From Ascidia mentula (taxonomy: Eukaryota > Chordata > Ascidiacea > Phlebobranchia > Ascidiidae), in NCBI GenBank assembly GCA_947561715.1, contig OX387198.1, forward strand, positions 620,001 to 684,000: DNA of 64,000 bases, read 5' to 3'. The translations under genes and the position numbers were made by a program. Shown piece by piece: positions 46,937-57,228 of this stretch (position 1 is the stretch's first letter; every line of letters begins with the position of its first letter). Below the pieces are notes generated by a model that saw only the letters and a program-made list of their open reading frames with translations, was not told the origin of the DNA and did not search any database.

Positions 46937-48807
46937 GTTTTCAGCAGCTCAACAAATGTCAGTAGCGCGAATTTAAGTTGTCTTCCAGCAATACCGGTTC
47001 CAATTTCAGCCCTTCAATCCTAAAGAACTAAAAAAAACTAAAATATTGTTGTCAAAAATCTCGCCAAACAAACAAGTTTACATCTAGGTGAGGGTACAGC
47101 TTTAAAACCTGCCTGCATACCATGGGGGTAGCGATAAGGAATTTTTTCTGTGCGCTGCGTTTTTTCCCATCGAACGAAACATCATTTTGACCAATGACGT
47201 ATTCTCGTATTGGAGACAAACTGGCCCTTGCATAGAGTTCGGCTGAGTTTGTTTGTTGTTGCAAAAAGTTTATTCTCACGAATACAATGTGAAACAAACA
47301 AAGTGAAAAAAGAATTTTGTCTGCCAGTTTACAATCTGGTCCAAAGCCACAGTCACCAACTGCACGGACGAGCCTAGGTTGTCACTACTGTCTGTAGCTC
47401 TCATTCCTATATATTTGAAGGTAAAATGGGTTGTTGTTACCGAAGTTGATATGTTTCAGAATATATACAGACCGTAATTACATTTATTATTTTACACTAA
47501 AACGTTTAGAAGATTTGATTCAATGCCATCTCATCTTCCAGGTAATGTTCAGGCGCTCAAAGCGTCATTGTCATGCATGGCTGCGTTGCAGTTAAACGCC
47601 ACTCCAGGTGCACTCAACCGTGGTATCTGCATGCTGGCAAAGACAAAATTTAATTTCGCAAAAATACAAGCTACTGTTGTGATTCTTGGTCTATTTATTT
47701 GCAACAATATTCATTAGAAAATGTGATGTATTAGAAGCAATAGATGAGAAAGTCTCAAAACTAAAACATCGATAACCTGCATTGCCTTACAAGGCGTCTG
47801 TTATTTTATTAAATGAATAATGGTGTGGGCGCACAACTGTTCTGCGCCCATTTATTGCGAGGAACCAAACAGAACGATGCCTGTCGCACACAGTTAAAGA
47901 AGCGTGTCGCATGTCGCGTGTAGTTTAATGAGTGGCGACAATGGCATGGGTTTTTCCTAAAATGTCGGAAACAAATAAAACATCTTTACGTTTTCGGTAA
48001 TACGTGCCAGTCTTTTTAGTTCTTAAAATCTAACAAAACTCTTTCTGTTACACATTTTTTAATTACCTTACGTCACTTTGCTGTGGGACGTCACTCATAA
48101 TTTGCCTGTAGTTTGCTATATCTGTGATAACGCTGTAACATTCCATGTTCATTTGCGAGACATCGATCTTTCTTGGATCGCTGTATTAAGCCAGCAATGG
48201 TTTGTTCAATTCAATCTCGTGCTTGTAACATTTTTAATGCTGGCCTGACCGAGGTGTTAACAATATCATACCAGGATTTTTGAACAATCTTAGCTCATCC
48301 CACTTGTTAACTGTATTTCCAATCGTTATTTGATTTGTGGAAAGTTTCGCACCAAACGACCCCCTGGAATTACGCCGCCAAAAACTACTTTCCACATGAA
48401 CAATGAGAAGTTTTCCCAACAAATGTTTTTGGTTCTCAGCCAAGTTTTTTTAAAGAATGGAAAAAAACGGCAATCTTCCACAAACAAAACCACTTTTAAA
48501 TTATTTGACAAGTTTATTAGCAACTTGTAATATTTACACAAGTATTTCTGGCAAATATGCCCGTTTTGGTCTTTTTCCCTGAATTTAATCATACGTTTTG
48601 TTTTCAGTAACTATGCATTACGGTTCACGATCGAAAATCTGTCAGTGTGGCTTGGTTCACTGATCCAGTAGAGTTTATAAAGTTTATATCCATGTACGTT
48701 TGAATAAATTGATATTCCTTGCATGAAATTTGATGCTATATAAAAAGTTACTATAATAAAGCAGTGAGCGACTCATTCTGGATCATCATGTACAAACGGA
48801 AGACGGT
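46937..48807. other. unique spacer upstream of type A gene 21
   Basis: Holds the promoter-like module (47172-47202), a strongly decayed hammerhead relic near 47370-47395 (CTGTCTGTAGCTC end retained), CATGCATGGCTGCG near 47573, and a perfect 7-bp hairpin GGGCGCA/TGCGCCC at 47827-47849. From 47850 to 48800 I see nothing recognisable; open frames near 48326-48592 lack any known motif. Confidence 0.45.
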
Positions 48808-50647
48808 TCAAAGGTTAAGGAGAAAAGCTACAATCACAAGCAATGACAATTTATGTGGAACAAATCTGATAGAACCGCATGAACCAGATGTGGTTGATGT
48901 GGTCGTCGTGATGGTCGTGATGGTCGTGGTGGTCGTGATGGTCGGGATGGTAGGGATAGTTGGGATGGTTGGGATGGTTGGGATGGTTGGGATGGTTGGG
49001 ATGGTTGCACTCCAAAACGTGTTGCATCCGTCTACAAATGAAATTTTAAATAAATTTCTTTTGGAAAAAGTGTTGTTTGCAATAACAGAACTGAACAAGA
49101 AAAATTGAAGTATACAATGTTGCTATCCCTAAACCGAGAAAGAACAATTTGTAGTGTTCAAGTGTGGATCCTGGACGCCGTTTACCAAACTTCCATCACC
49201 TGCTTGAGCCACAATTCCACGACCAATTTCCTTCTTTACTACCAAACATGCGACTCAAGCGTGACGTCACCCGATCCCCGAAAGGTGCCGAAAAACAAGC
49301 GCAAAGTTTCTTCGTGTTGCATTAAAATGTAGTTTCTTGTTTTACTTCCTTTAGTCCAATCGATGCTTGGAATGAATATTAACACGCCGCCAAAACACTT
49401 CTAACTACGAATGTTTTAGAAAAGTTCATTTAGAAAAGTTTAAAATTTTTTCCTAGCGCCAACTAAAGATGAATCAACATTTCTGATCATACAATGTTTT
49501 GTCGGCGAGCAAACATGCAGTAAGGTCGTCTGAAGGACAAGTAAATGACTACGTAAAAGTCGCATACCCGCCAATCACTACCTCCTATTTATTGCAATAG
49601 TTGATTGAACTTGAAAGGGCCTAACGACAAACTTTGACCTTGCCCAGCGTCTGTTTCGCAAAAGTCTCGCTTCAATGACGTCAAAGTAAATCATTCATGC
49701 GTGTCTCAATGGGATCCCAATTGAACGAATCCTGCTTCCTGATCAATATTTTTTAAGTGATCGAAAAATATTATAGAAATTTAAATTTTGTTTTGACATT
49801 TTCGGATTTTGTATGGAAAACTGATTAATGATGCGGGGTTTTTAACAAGCCACTGCTTACGGTGCAGTAAGGAACAGAAACCAGGCTCGTCGAAAGGTAA
49901 ATTTTACCGCAATTATTTAGATTATGTTTTACCTGAATCATAACTGGGGATTCCCCGTGTTTCAAAAATTACCTAATGCGCTGAACGACAGTGACTTAAT
50001 CAAATCACAGAAACCTTTTTCGGCAAAGGAAAACCAAAACCTGGTTGTTATTATAAAACCAATATACCTGTGGTACAGACTAATGTACAAATGGTTTCCC
50101 CGTCAGTTTCCACGCAACCTGGTGAGGTGAGTGAAGATCCACATTTTCTATGCAGCAAAATGGAGGAGCCTAAGGCAAGTACATTATTATTAAACCAAGT
50201 AGTTTCAGCTTGTCTAATTTCATTGTGATTTTAATTCATTTTAAACTTTGATATTTTGACTTACACGTGGGAAAATAATATTATGAGATTTTTAAAATAC
50301 CTTGGTAAGTAAAAACATCAACACATGCGTCCGCCTGAACTGGACACTGGGATACGGTGTGTTCTGAAACTTGGAAAGCCGGTAAATTGGGATCGCTGGA
50401 AGCGGTGAAATAACCGTAGCAACTAATAGCAGGACCTGCAAATAAAACTTTAATGTTCTCTGATCTGTAAAGTAAGGTTGGTAATTAATATCAACTTAGC
50501 TGCAAACCAAGGATGCACTCATGAGATCCATTAGGTCGGAACAATGGCCCAGTGTGCAGCTCACTTAAAATCGACCAAGTTGCATTATTAAAACGACTTA
50601 CATTGAATGAACAGAGATAGAAAGATGACAACAAAAATAATCTTCAT
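48808..50647 (-). CDS. Ly6/uPAR-like GPI-anchored protein, type C (single copy)
   Basis: E1 50602-50647, E2 50301-50435, E3 50068-50169, E4 48808-49031; 168 aa. Signal peptide MKIIFVVIFLSLFIQ. E2 begins GPAISCYGYFTASSDPN and, like type A, lacks cysteines 2 and 3; E3 (102 nt) reads KCGSSLTSPGC..ICTLVCTT, and the splice restores D-GCN. The stalk is built from a 9-bp unit (ATC CCA ACC, I-P-T, about seven copies), followed by a Thr-rich run and SGSCGSIRFVPHKLSLLVIV, a GPI-type tail. Intron 3 is 1036 bp, longer than in the relatives, so exon 4 might belong to a lost neighbour; phase and motif fit argue for one gene. Confidence 0.75.
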
Positions 50648-50784
50648 GTTTTCAGTGGAATTTTATGAAAGTTCTGACTTCCTAATATCTGAAATGAAGT
50701 TAAATCGACGTTGACCGAAAGGTACCACAAAGTGGAAATCTGTGCGTCTGCTGGTTTAAAAGCTAGCACAGTGTCACAGTCAAC

Positions 50785-50839
50785 AGCTTCACTGATGAGA
50801 CCACAGGGGTCGAAACAGTTCATACACCTGTCTGCAGCT
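50785..50839 (+). ncRNA. type I hammerhead ribozyme candidate
   Basis: AGCTTCA (50785-50791), CTGATGA (50792-50798), stem II GACC-acagg-GGTC, GAAA (50812-50815), stem III CAG..CTG, cleavage site U-C (50831-50832) and TGCAGCT (50833-50839; one mismatch in stem I). Preceded by GACCGAAAGG and CCACAAAGTGG (about 50713-50739), as at 29070. It lies 140 bp upstream of the type C start codon, on the opposite strand. Confidence 0.72.
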
Positions 50840-51050
50840 CTCAATGTTTATTATGGCTCTTTTGCACATATAACTTATGTCAGCCCTGTCTATAATTTCA
50901 AAAACTTGCAAAACAAGAAGGCTATTTCAATAATTTCAGTACACGGAAATTTCCACAAACCCAAGCAAGACAGATAAACTCCACGATCGCGATTCCTGTG
51001 AAATTTGCTGACTTCATTTTTTTCTCTTGCGAAACTTCTGTTTCGTCCAG

Positions 51051-51058
51051 TGACGTCA
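51051..51058. promoter_or_regulatory. TGACGTCA upstream of gene C
   Basis: Same CGAAACTTCTGTT..TGACGTCA module as in the B spacers, here beside a single-copy gene, about 400 bp upstream of its ATG. Its presence beside C, D (TGATGTCA at 53362) and E shows the module predates the amplification. Confidence 0.45.
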
Positions 51059-51772
51059 TTTGGATTCAGCGATAGAATGACACTGGCGCACATTACGCTA
51101 ATTATTATGTTTTATAATAAGTATTTCACAGACGAAATTGTTGCGATGAATTCTCCACCAAAAAATCAATGCTCAGACTCATTTATTACAGACATCATAA
51201 ATTGTTAGGCTCCATGGATATTGCAGAATGTATGTAATTTACAAGACTTATTTTCAGTGAAACGCTCTGCAAATGTGTTTTTTGAAACAAATTTATAATA
51301 CCAAATGTATGATGGCAAGCGCGTAGTGGGATGCTGTCACGCATGGCCAGGTTTTGAGTTAAATTCAACGTTTTCTTTGTAGATGCGCAGTCAACCATGG
51401 TATCATAGTATTAGCATGGGTAATTAGTGTTTCCCAAGAAATGTGATGCAATAAAATAACTCGAAAGTAATTCGATGTTCACGCTTCAGCTTAAAAACAA
51501 AACAATATTCAATATATCAACATTTATATGAAAAGTTAAACTGTTGTACTTCTCATGTGGCGATTTTGGTTAAAAAAGACGCATTTGTTGCGCAATGTAG
51601 AAAATATGTACAACATAAAACCCATACAAAGACGTACTTGTAACATACTCGCCATTTTACGTAGAAATAAAACATGTTAGCGTGACGTTAAGCTAATATT
51701 ATGACTAATACTTGGTGAAGAGATTGAGCAAAATTACACAAAAGAAGTTAGGTCTGCAATTTACTTGGATGC

Positions 51773-52847
51773 TTAAATGAAGACAGCATGAACCACCAAA
51801 CAAAAAAACATCAACCAATTAAATCTCATGAGTGCAGCGCAACCAGAGGTTGTTGTTGTTGTGTTACCATTGTTGGGGGTGGTGGTTGTGGTCTTACCAG
51901 AGTTGGGGGTGGTGGTGGTCATGCCACCAGAACCTCCATTGCATCCATCTGAAAAACAAGTTGAAAACGGTTTCACTCTCAGCTGTGGTTTTCTGCGATT
52001 TGCTTGAGAAGTTTCCCCACCGCAACGAAACCCCAGGAAAACGAAACACTGTTAAGTGTTATTTTTAGGAAGTTTCCGATAAGTTTTAGTTTCTAAACCA
52101 GTTTCAAATGCTTTATTATTAACATGTTTGTTAACAAACAAGAAAGGAATTAAACGAAAATATAAGGTTGCTATCACAAGACGTCATCACACTGCTGGAG
52201 TAATGATACTAAAGGGTTTATTCCAGAATTCAACGTTTCCTCATCGAGATGATGTGCGTGACGCAGGTGGAAACTCCGCATTTAAACTCACAACAATCTT
52301 ATGTACTTTGGAGGTTTGAATACTGTAATTTTACCTCAATTAAGTTGCACATGATTGCCGTTTGAACTTAAAACCAACACACCTGTGGTACAAACTGATG
52401 TACAAACATTTACCACAATAGAGCTAGCACAGCCTGTTGGTGTGTTTGCAATGCCACACGATCTTGCTATTGCAGTTGTTCCACCTGAAGCATATTTCGA
52501 CGATTATTAAACTTCAAGCATTGCTACCAGTTCAATTACACCTTTTTTGTTTATTCACGCTTTCTGATTTTTTTTTCATTTTTGATTGCTTACTGAAAGT
52601 GATTGTAACTGTCAAACATGCATCTGTTCCAGGTGCGCATGTTTGTAAGAACATACGGTCCACTGGACTTTGGCACCCCGATGACTGAGGTACGTCTGGA
52701 GTGTTGCCACAAATGTAACAATCAAGTGCAACACCTGTGAAAAAACATGTTATATTGAGATACTATGCTGTTATCTGTCAACACTATCGTTTACTCACAA
52801 CTTGAGGCAAAACTCAACAAAGCAAGGACGACACTGGTGGCCTTCAT
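51773..52847 (-). CDS. Ly6/uPAR-like GPI-anchored protein, type D (single copy)
   Basis: E1 52799-52847, E2 52594-52734, E3 52383-52484, E4 51773-51948; 155 aa. Signal peptide MKATSVVLALLSFASS. The LU domain has all ten cysteines: VALDCYICGNTPDVPQSSGC, TCAPGTDAC, IARSCG..TGC, NVCTSVCTT-D-GCN. The stalk is (TTTTPN..G)n rather than TTTTIP. The C-terminus MRFNWLMFFCLVVHAVFI is hydrophobic, as for GPI addition. Donors are better than in type B (GTAAGC, GTGTGT). This gene and E gave the alignment used to place the exon 3 acceptor. Probably closest to the ancestral form. Confidence 0.85.
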
Positions 52848-54138
52848 TCCTTTATGTGTGCGAACGTTTGAATCAAATAGTCTCGTCAAGAACAAGAAGA
52901 TTGAAAAATATCAAGTTCTGTGAGAATTTTTTAACACATTTATTGAAACAATATCATGAGTTATACTGGTATCGCAGCCACTCATCAACATCTGTGGCAT
53001 TTTCCTGTATTTATATCCACGTCTGCCTGCAGTGTGGATGCAGCCGATGCATCTACATTTAGTACAAGCACTTATGATTAACACAGCTTGTGCTTCAAGC
53101 ATTTGCTTAACACCACAAGCATTCTAGTATTCTATCCGAAAGCACTATAAATAATTTATATCCTAAAGCATTTACTAAATTAAATATGAGGCGAGGCGTT
53201 ATTTGGGACTAGGATGTCGACAAATACAAAAAATCTTCATTAAAACAAAACAGACACAGATTATTTCAGTTCGCATTCCAGCATGTATTCGAGTTGTTTT
53301 CTGTAAAAGTTGAGAACTAATTTCCCTTTTTTTAAGTCGAACAAAATTTTTGTTCCATCGATGATGTCACCTCTAATAGGCGAAGAATTGACAAAATTTC
53401 GGCCCTTTGTCTTGTTATGAAAATCTGGTCCTGGTCAAATATAATTAGTTTCAGTGTATTTTCCACTAAATGCACAAATATTCAACATATTTATGGGTAA
53501 AATAACCTGTGTTTCGGATTCTTGACTCAAAAAGTGTTCTAGATTTCATTTTTATTTTCCGGCATAATCTGACCACACTTTTCAGTGTTTTCACGTAACT
53601 TCAGCACAAAGTAAAAACGGGCACTGTTTGTTTAGTTTGCCAGCAAGCCAAAGCCACACTTACAGATGCACTGATGAAACCTCAGGGTTCGAAACTGTGT
53701 GTACCATGTTAGGTCGTTTCTGATGATAAATTGGTAGGTTTTGAATGTATAAATTGGTGTAGAATGTACAGAGAGTGCAATTACACATATTATTTTCAAC
53801 ATTCAGCAGGATTGATTTAAATGCCATCTTAAAAACAGGGTAATTGTTATTCTGTGGGTTATTGTCACGCATGGCCATGTTTTCGGTTAAAAGCCACATT
53901 TCGGTGGCGAAAATCAAGAGCACTCAACCATGGAATCTGCACACTGGAAAGACAACGTTTGACTTTTTTGCTCCTAAACCATTACAATTGCTGCGAGTCG
54001 TTTTAATCTAACCACTGTTTTCAACACACAAAGCTTTTTCACTTAGTTTTAATGCATGTGGTCTCAGTTATTACAATTCAGTTATAGCAGCTGTCGAAAT
54101 GAAAAGGTTCCCGACACATCCTGCTATACTGAGAATGA
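52848..54138. other. spacer upstream of gene D
   Basis: 52900-53290 is similar to 55470-55960 (GCCTGCAGTG.GGATGCAGCC shared), showing that D and E arose as a duplicated pair. A module with TGATGTCA is at 53362-53369, a half hammerhead (CTGATGA..GAAAC, 3' part missing) at about 53666-53695, and GTCACGCATGG near 53863. No gene. Confidence 0.5.
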
Positions 54139-55401
54139 TTACAACACAAGGAGAAGAGCTGCAACTGCAAGCAATGCCAACTTGTATGGATCAAATCTGG
54201 AGGAATTGGCTGCGTTGCATCCATCTGTAGGGGATAATACAAAATAAACAAATTTTTTGATGAAAAGGTTGTTTTTTTGAAAAAGCTTATCTCTAAAATT
54301 AAACTAACTGAAATAAAATTTTGCCTAATAAAAAAAACATACTCAAGGATATCATTTTGACCCACTTTCGAGAAAGTTTAAGAACAGAAAGCGCAGCAAA
54401 AAAGCTTTATTTAGCTACTGTTTTATAGAGCAAGAAACATGGCAAAGCTATAAACATCACCAAGCTTGGATTGTACGAAGGGAAGTTTGCCACGCAAACT
54501 GTGCTTAGCTGTTTACTAGCCTACATTCCATAGCCGTTACGAATATTTTCTTGGGGTTCCCCTTAAATTCATGGAGGGCGCAGAACCGCACGCAATGTAA
54601 TTCGATCCCCATTTCACCCAGCCGTGAAAATTCTTCCGCGTTGCTTAAACCTTACACTCAATTGATTTGGTCAAGTATTTTCGTAGGGAATGCATTGCTA
54701 CATGGCGAAGCCACATTTCAAAAATTGAAGATGCTTTTGGAAATACCAAAATGATTAAACCCTTTCTCCAATCGGTGTTTACAAGATTTTGTCGGCGAGT
54801 GTAAATAAAAAGTTACATTTAATAACGTCAATTAATTTTTGCTGAACGAACATTTACGTGCTCTTCTATGATAAAACATCAGCAATCTGTGTTAATTGCT
54901 TGAAATTCGCTGAACGGTCTCGCTTACAAATCGAACACACCTTTGTCACAGACTGACGTGCAAACACTTCCAACAGGGGAACTGACACAGCCTGACGGTG
55001 TTCCTACAATTCCGCACGATCTTGTTATGGTGGTGGTTTCGCCTGGAACATTCCAATTATTATTGGACTACAAACATTTGTATTTGGTCCACTACGGGTT
55101 TATGTGACTAACGTTCAATTGCCTTTGAGCTTACCCAAAGTTGTTGTAATCTTCAAACATCTAGTAAGTATTGATAAACAGGTTTGCAAGTGCATGCTGT
55201 CCACTGGAACTTGGCAACTCGTTGATTGGGACAGGACTGAACTGTAGTCGCAATTGTAGCAATCAATTGCAAGACCTTAAAAAAGTGGTTGTCTTATGTG
55301 ATTATCAGAGTCAGCAACTGAATTCGTCTTAGTAACAAAATATAACAAGACTTACATTGCATAGTAGAGAGCAGAAGTGTGGCAACAAATATAATTTTCA
55401 T
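54139..55401 (-). CDS. Ly6/uPAR-like GPI-anchored protein, type E (single copy)
   Basis: E1 55356-55401, E2 55135-55275, E3 54941-55042, E4 54139-54224; 124 aa. Signal peptide MKIIFVATLLLSTMQ. Ten cysteines: LAIDCYNCDYSSVLSQSTSC, TCLSILTRC, ITRSCGIVGTPSGC, SVCTSVCDK-D-GCN. Exon 4 and intron 3 are close to type A (NSSRFDPYKLALLAVAALLLVL, no stalk), while exons 2 and 3 resemble D. Thus A appears to combine an E-type exon 4 with an eight-cysteine exon 2. Flanked upstream by TGACGTCA (56040-56047). Confidence 0.85.
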
Positions 55402-55619
55402 GTTTTTCAGCAGCTTAAAAAATCTCTGTACTTCCCTAAAATTTAAATAAAATTTATGTCAAGTCATTCAATCACATCTTTGACATTTTCCTGTATTTCT
55501 CTCCACGCCTGCCTGCAGTGCGGATGCAGCCGATGCATCTACAGTTGTTATAAGCACTTATGATCAACATAGCTTGTGCTTAAAACATTTCCGTAACATG
55601 TCAAGCATTCTAGTATTAT

Positions 55620-55801
55620 TGCTTAATACTGCTCTTCTGGCAAACTTTATTGTATTTACGTTTCTCGATGTTTCGGCTATTATGCAACAGCCTTCATCAG
55701 GAGGAAGTATCTAAGTCTACCACAGTGGACGATTTGAGCCTCAAATTGCCAGAAGAGCAGTATTAAGCACTAAATATGCCTGGCAGCATCAGTAACAATT
55801 T
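55620..55801. mobile_element. 182-bp element with 24-bp inverted repeats and 13-bp target duplication
   Basis: ATTCTAGTATTAT flanks the insert (55607-55619 and 55802-55814); the related D spacer has one copy near 53124. Inside are 24-bp inverted repeats TGCTTAATACTGCTCTTCTG.. at 55620-55643 and 55746-55769. On the minus strand it holds CTGATGA (55694-55700), GGCT/AGCC and GAAAC, a hammerhead-like core. The long target duplication suggests retro-insertion rather than a cut-and-paste DNA transposon, despite the inverted repeats. Confidence 0.7.
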
Positions 55802-55814
55802 ATTCTAGTATTAT

Positions 55815-57228
55815 GTCCAAAACCATTATAAATAATTTCGATCCTAAAGCATTTACTAAATTAAATATGAAACGAGGCGTAATTTGGGATTAGGATATTG
55901 CCAAATACAAAAATATCTTCATTGACACAAAACAGACACAGCTTATTTCACATTCCAACATGCATTCGAGTTGTTTATTGCAAAAGTTGAGAACTAAGTT
56001 CCCCTTTTTTTCCGTCGAACGAAACTTTTGTTTCGCCAATGACGTCACCTCCAATCGGCGATAAATTGACAAAATCTCGCCCTTTTGTCTTGTTATGAAA
56101 ATTTGGACATTATCAGATGTGATTAGTTTTAGTGTATTCTCCATTACATGCACAAATATTCAACATATTCACAGGTAAAATAGCCGACCTGGTTTCTCGT
56201 AGTCACACGGGAACGTATTATGCAAAACAGAATATTATCGGACAGATTATATTTTCCATGAACTTAAGCAGATTTGATTTGATAACGTCACATAAGCGTT
56301 CGGGTGATGTAGATACGCGCTTAACGTGTAACCTGTCACGCATGGTCACGTGTCCGTTGCATGCCATAACATTACAGACAGCTTCGTCTCTGCTCTAGGG
56401 TCTGACAATCGCAGTAGTTTAGCAAAGGTTTATTTCAGGGTCGGCAACCGCTCGACCGCCGCGGTTCAAGCCCAGACCGTTCAAGTCTTAGTTGGCATTT
56501 TCCACTGAAATGTCATTCCCTTCACTGTTTGTTTCATGCGAACATTATACAGATGACATCTTTGCATTACAACAAAATACTCGGCAAGATTTATAGTGGA
56601 TACAAAATGTAAAGAGGCTGCATGTTATGACACGCCTTCTTGTTTTTGCCTTCTTTTTTTGTAAATATAAAACCAACCTTTAGCATCACGGGCATGTTCG
56701 TTGTATAACGAAGCTGTTGAAAACATTCAATGGCTGAGTTTTGGATTAGAAATACCACAAAATAATATTCTATAACTATATTCTCTTTGCAGCAACAAAA
56801 TTATAACTGGACGCAAATAAAACAACGTTGCCAACGTTCGAATTATCACTAGCATCCCGTATGTGGCACATATTTCACAACTAAACAAAATAGAATGAAG
56901 CTACTGGTAAAACTGCAAGAAGTGGTAACATAAAGTTTGATGGACGTGGTTTCTTGGCACATTGACTGTAGATATTTACATATATATGTGGCAAGTACAC
57001 CTAGCGTCAACATGTGCAAAATGTGAAAGATGATGTTGGATCACAGAAGAAAATAACATGCTGCTTGCAAATACTGCTGCCATGGATAAACCGTGTTTGT
57101 CACTAAATATGCAAAGTGGAGCTAAACGAATGCCCATACAGCGCATCAAATCCAAACAAATAAAGTCTTGTTCGTAGCAATTCGATCTCAGGCAAGATTG
57201 TTTCATCAACTTGAGACTGGAGAAGAAT
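55815..57228. other. intergenic region between the Ly6 array and the coiled-coil gene
   Basis: Contains TGACGTCA (56040-56047) in the CGAACGAAAC..CACCTCCAATCGG module and GTCACGCATGG near 56335, both part of gene E's 5' flank. 56400-57228 is unique sequence, probably including the 3' UTR of the coiled-coil gene (a minus-strand AATAAA occurs near 56430). No gene recognised. Confidence 0.45.

Larger units (their letters stand above)
50648..51772. other. spacer upstream of gene C
   Basis: Besides the hammerhead element it carries TGACGTCA (51051-51058) after GCGAAACTTCTGTTTCG, and GTCACGCATGG near 51336. No further gene. Confidence 0.5.

Noticed and set aside
47827..47849. Perfect hairpin GGGCGCA/TGCGCCC as an RNA gene or terminator
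   Set aside because: Only 7 bp stem, no neighbouring gene or other RNA feature supports a function.
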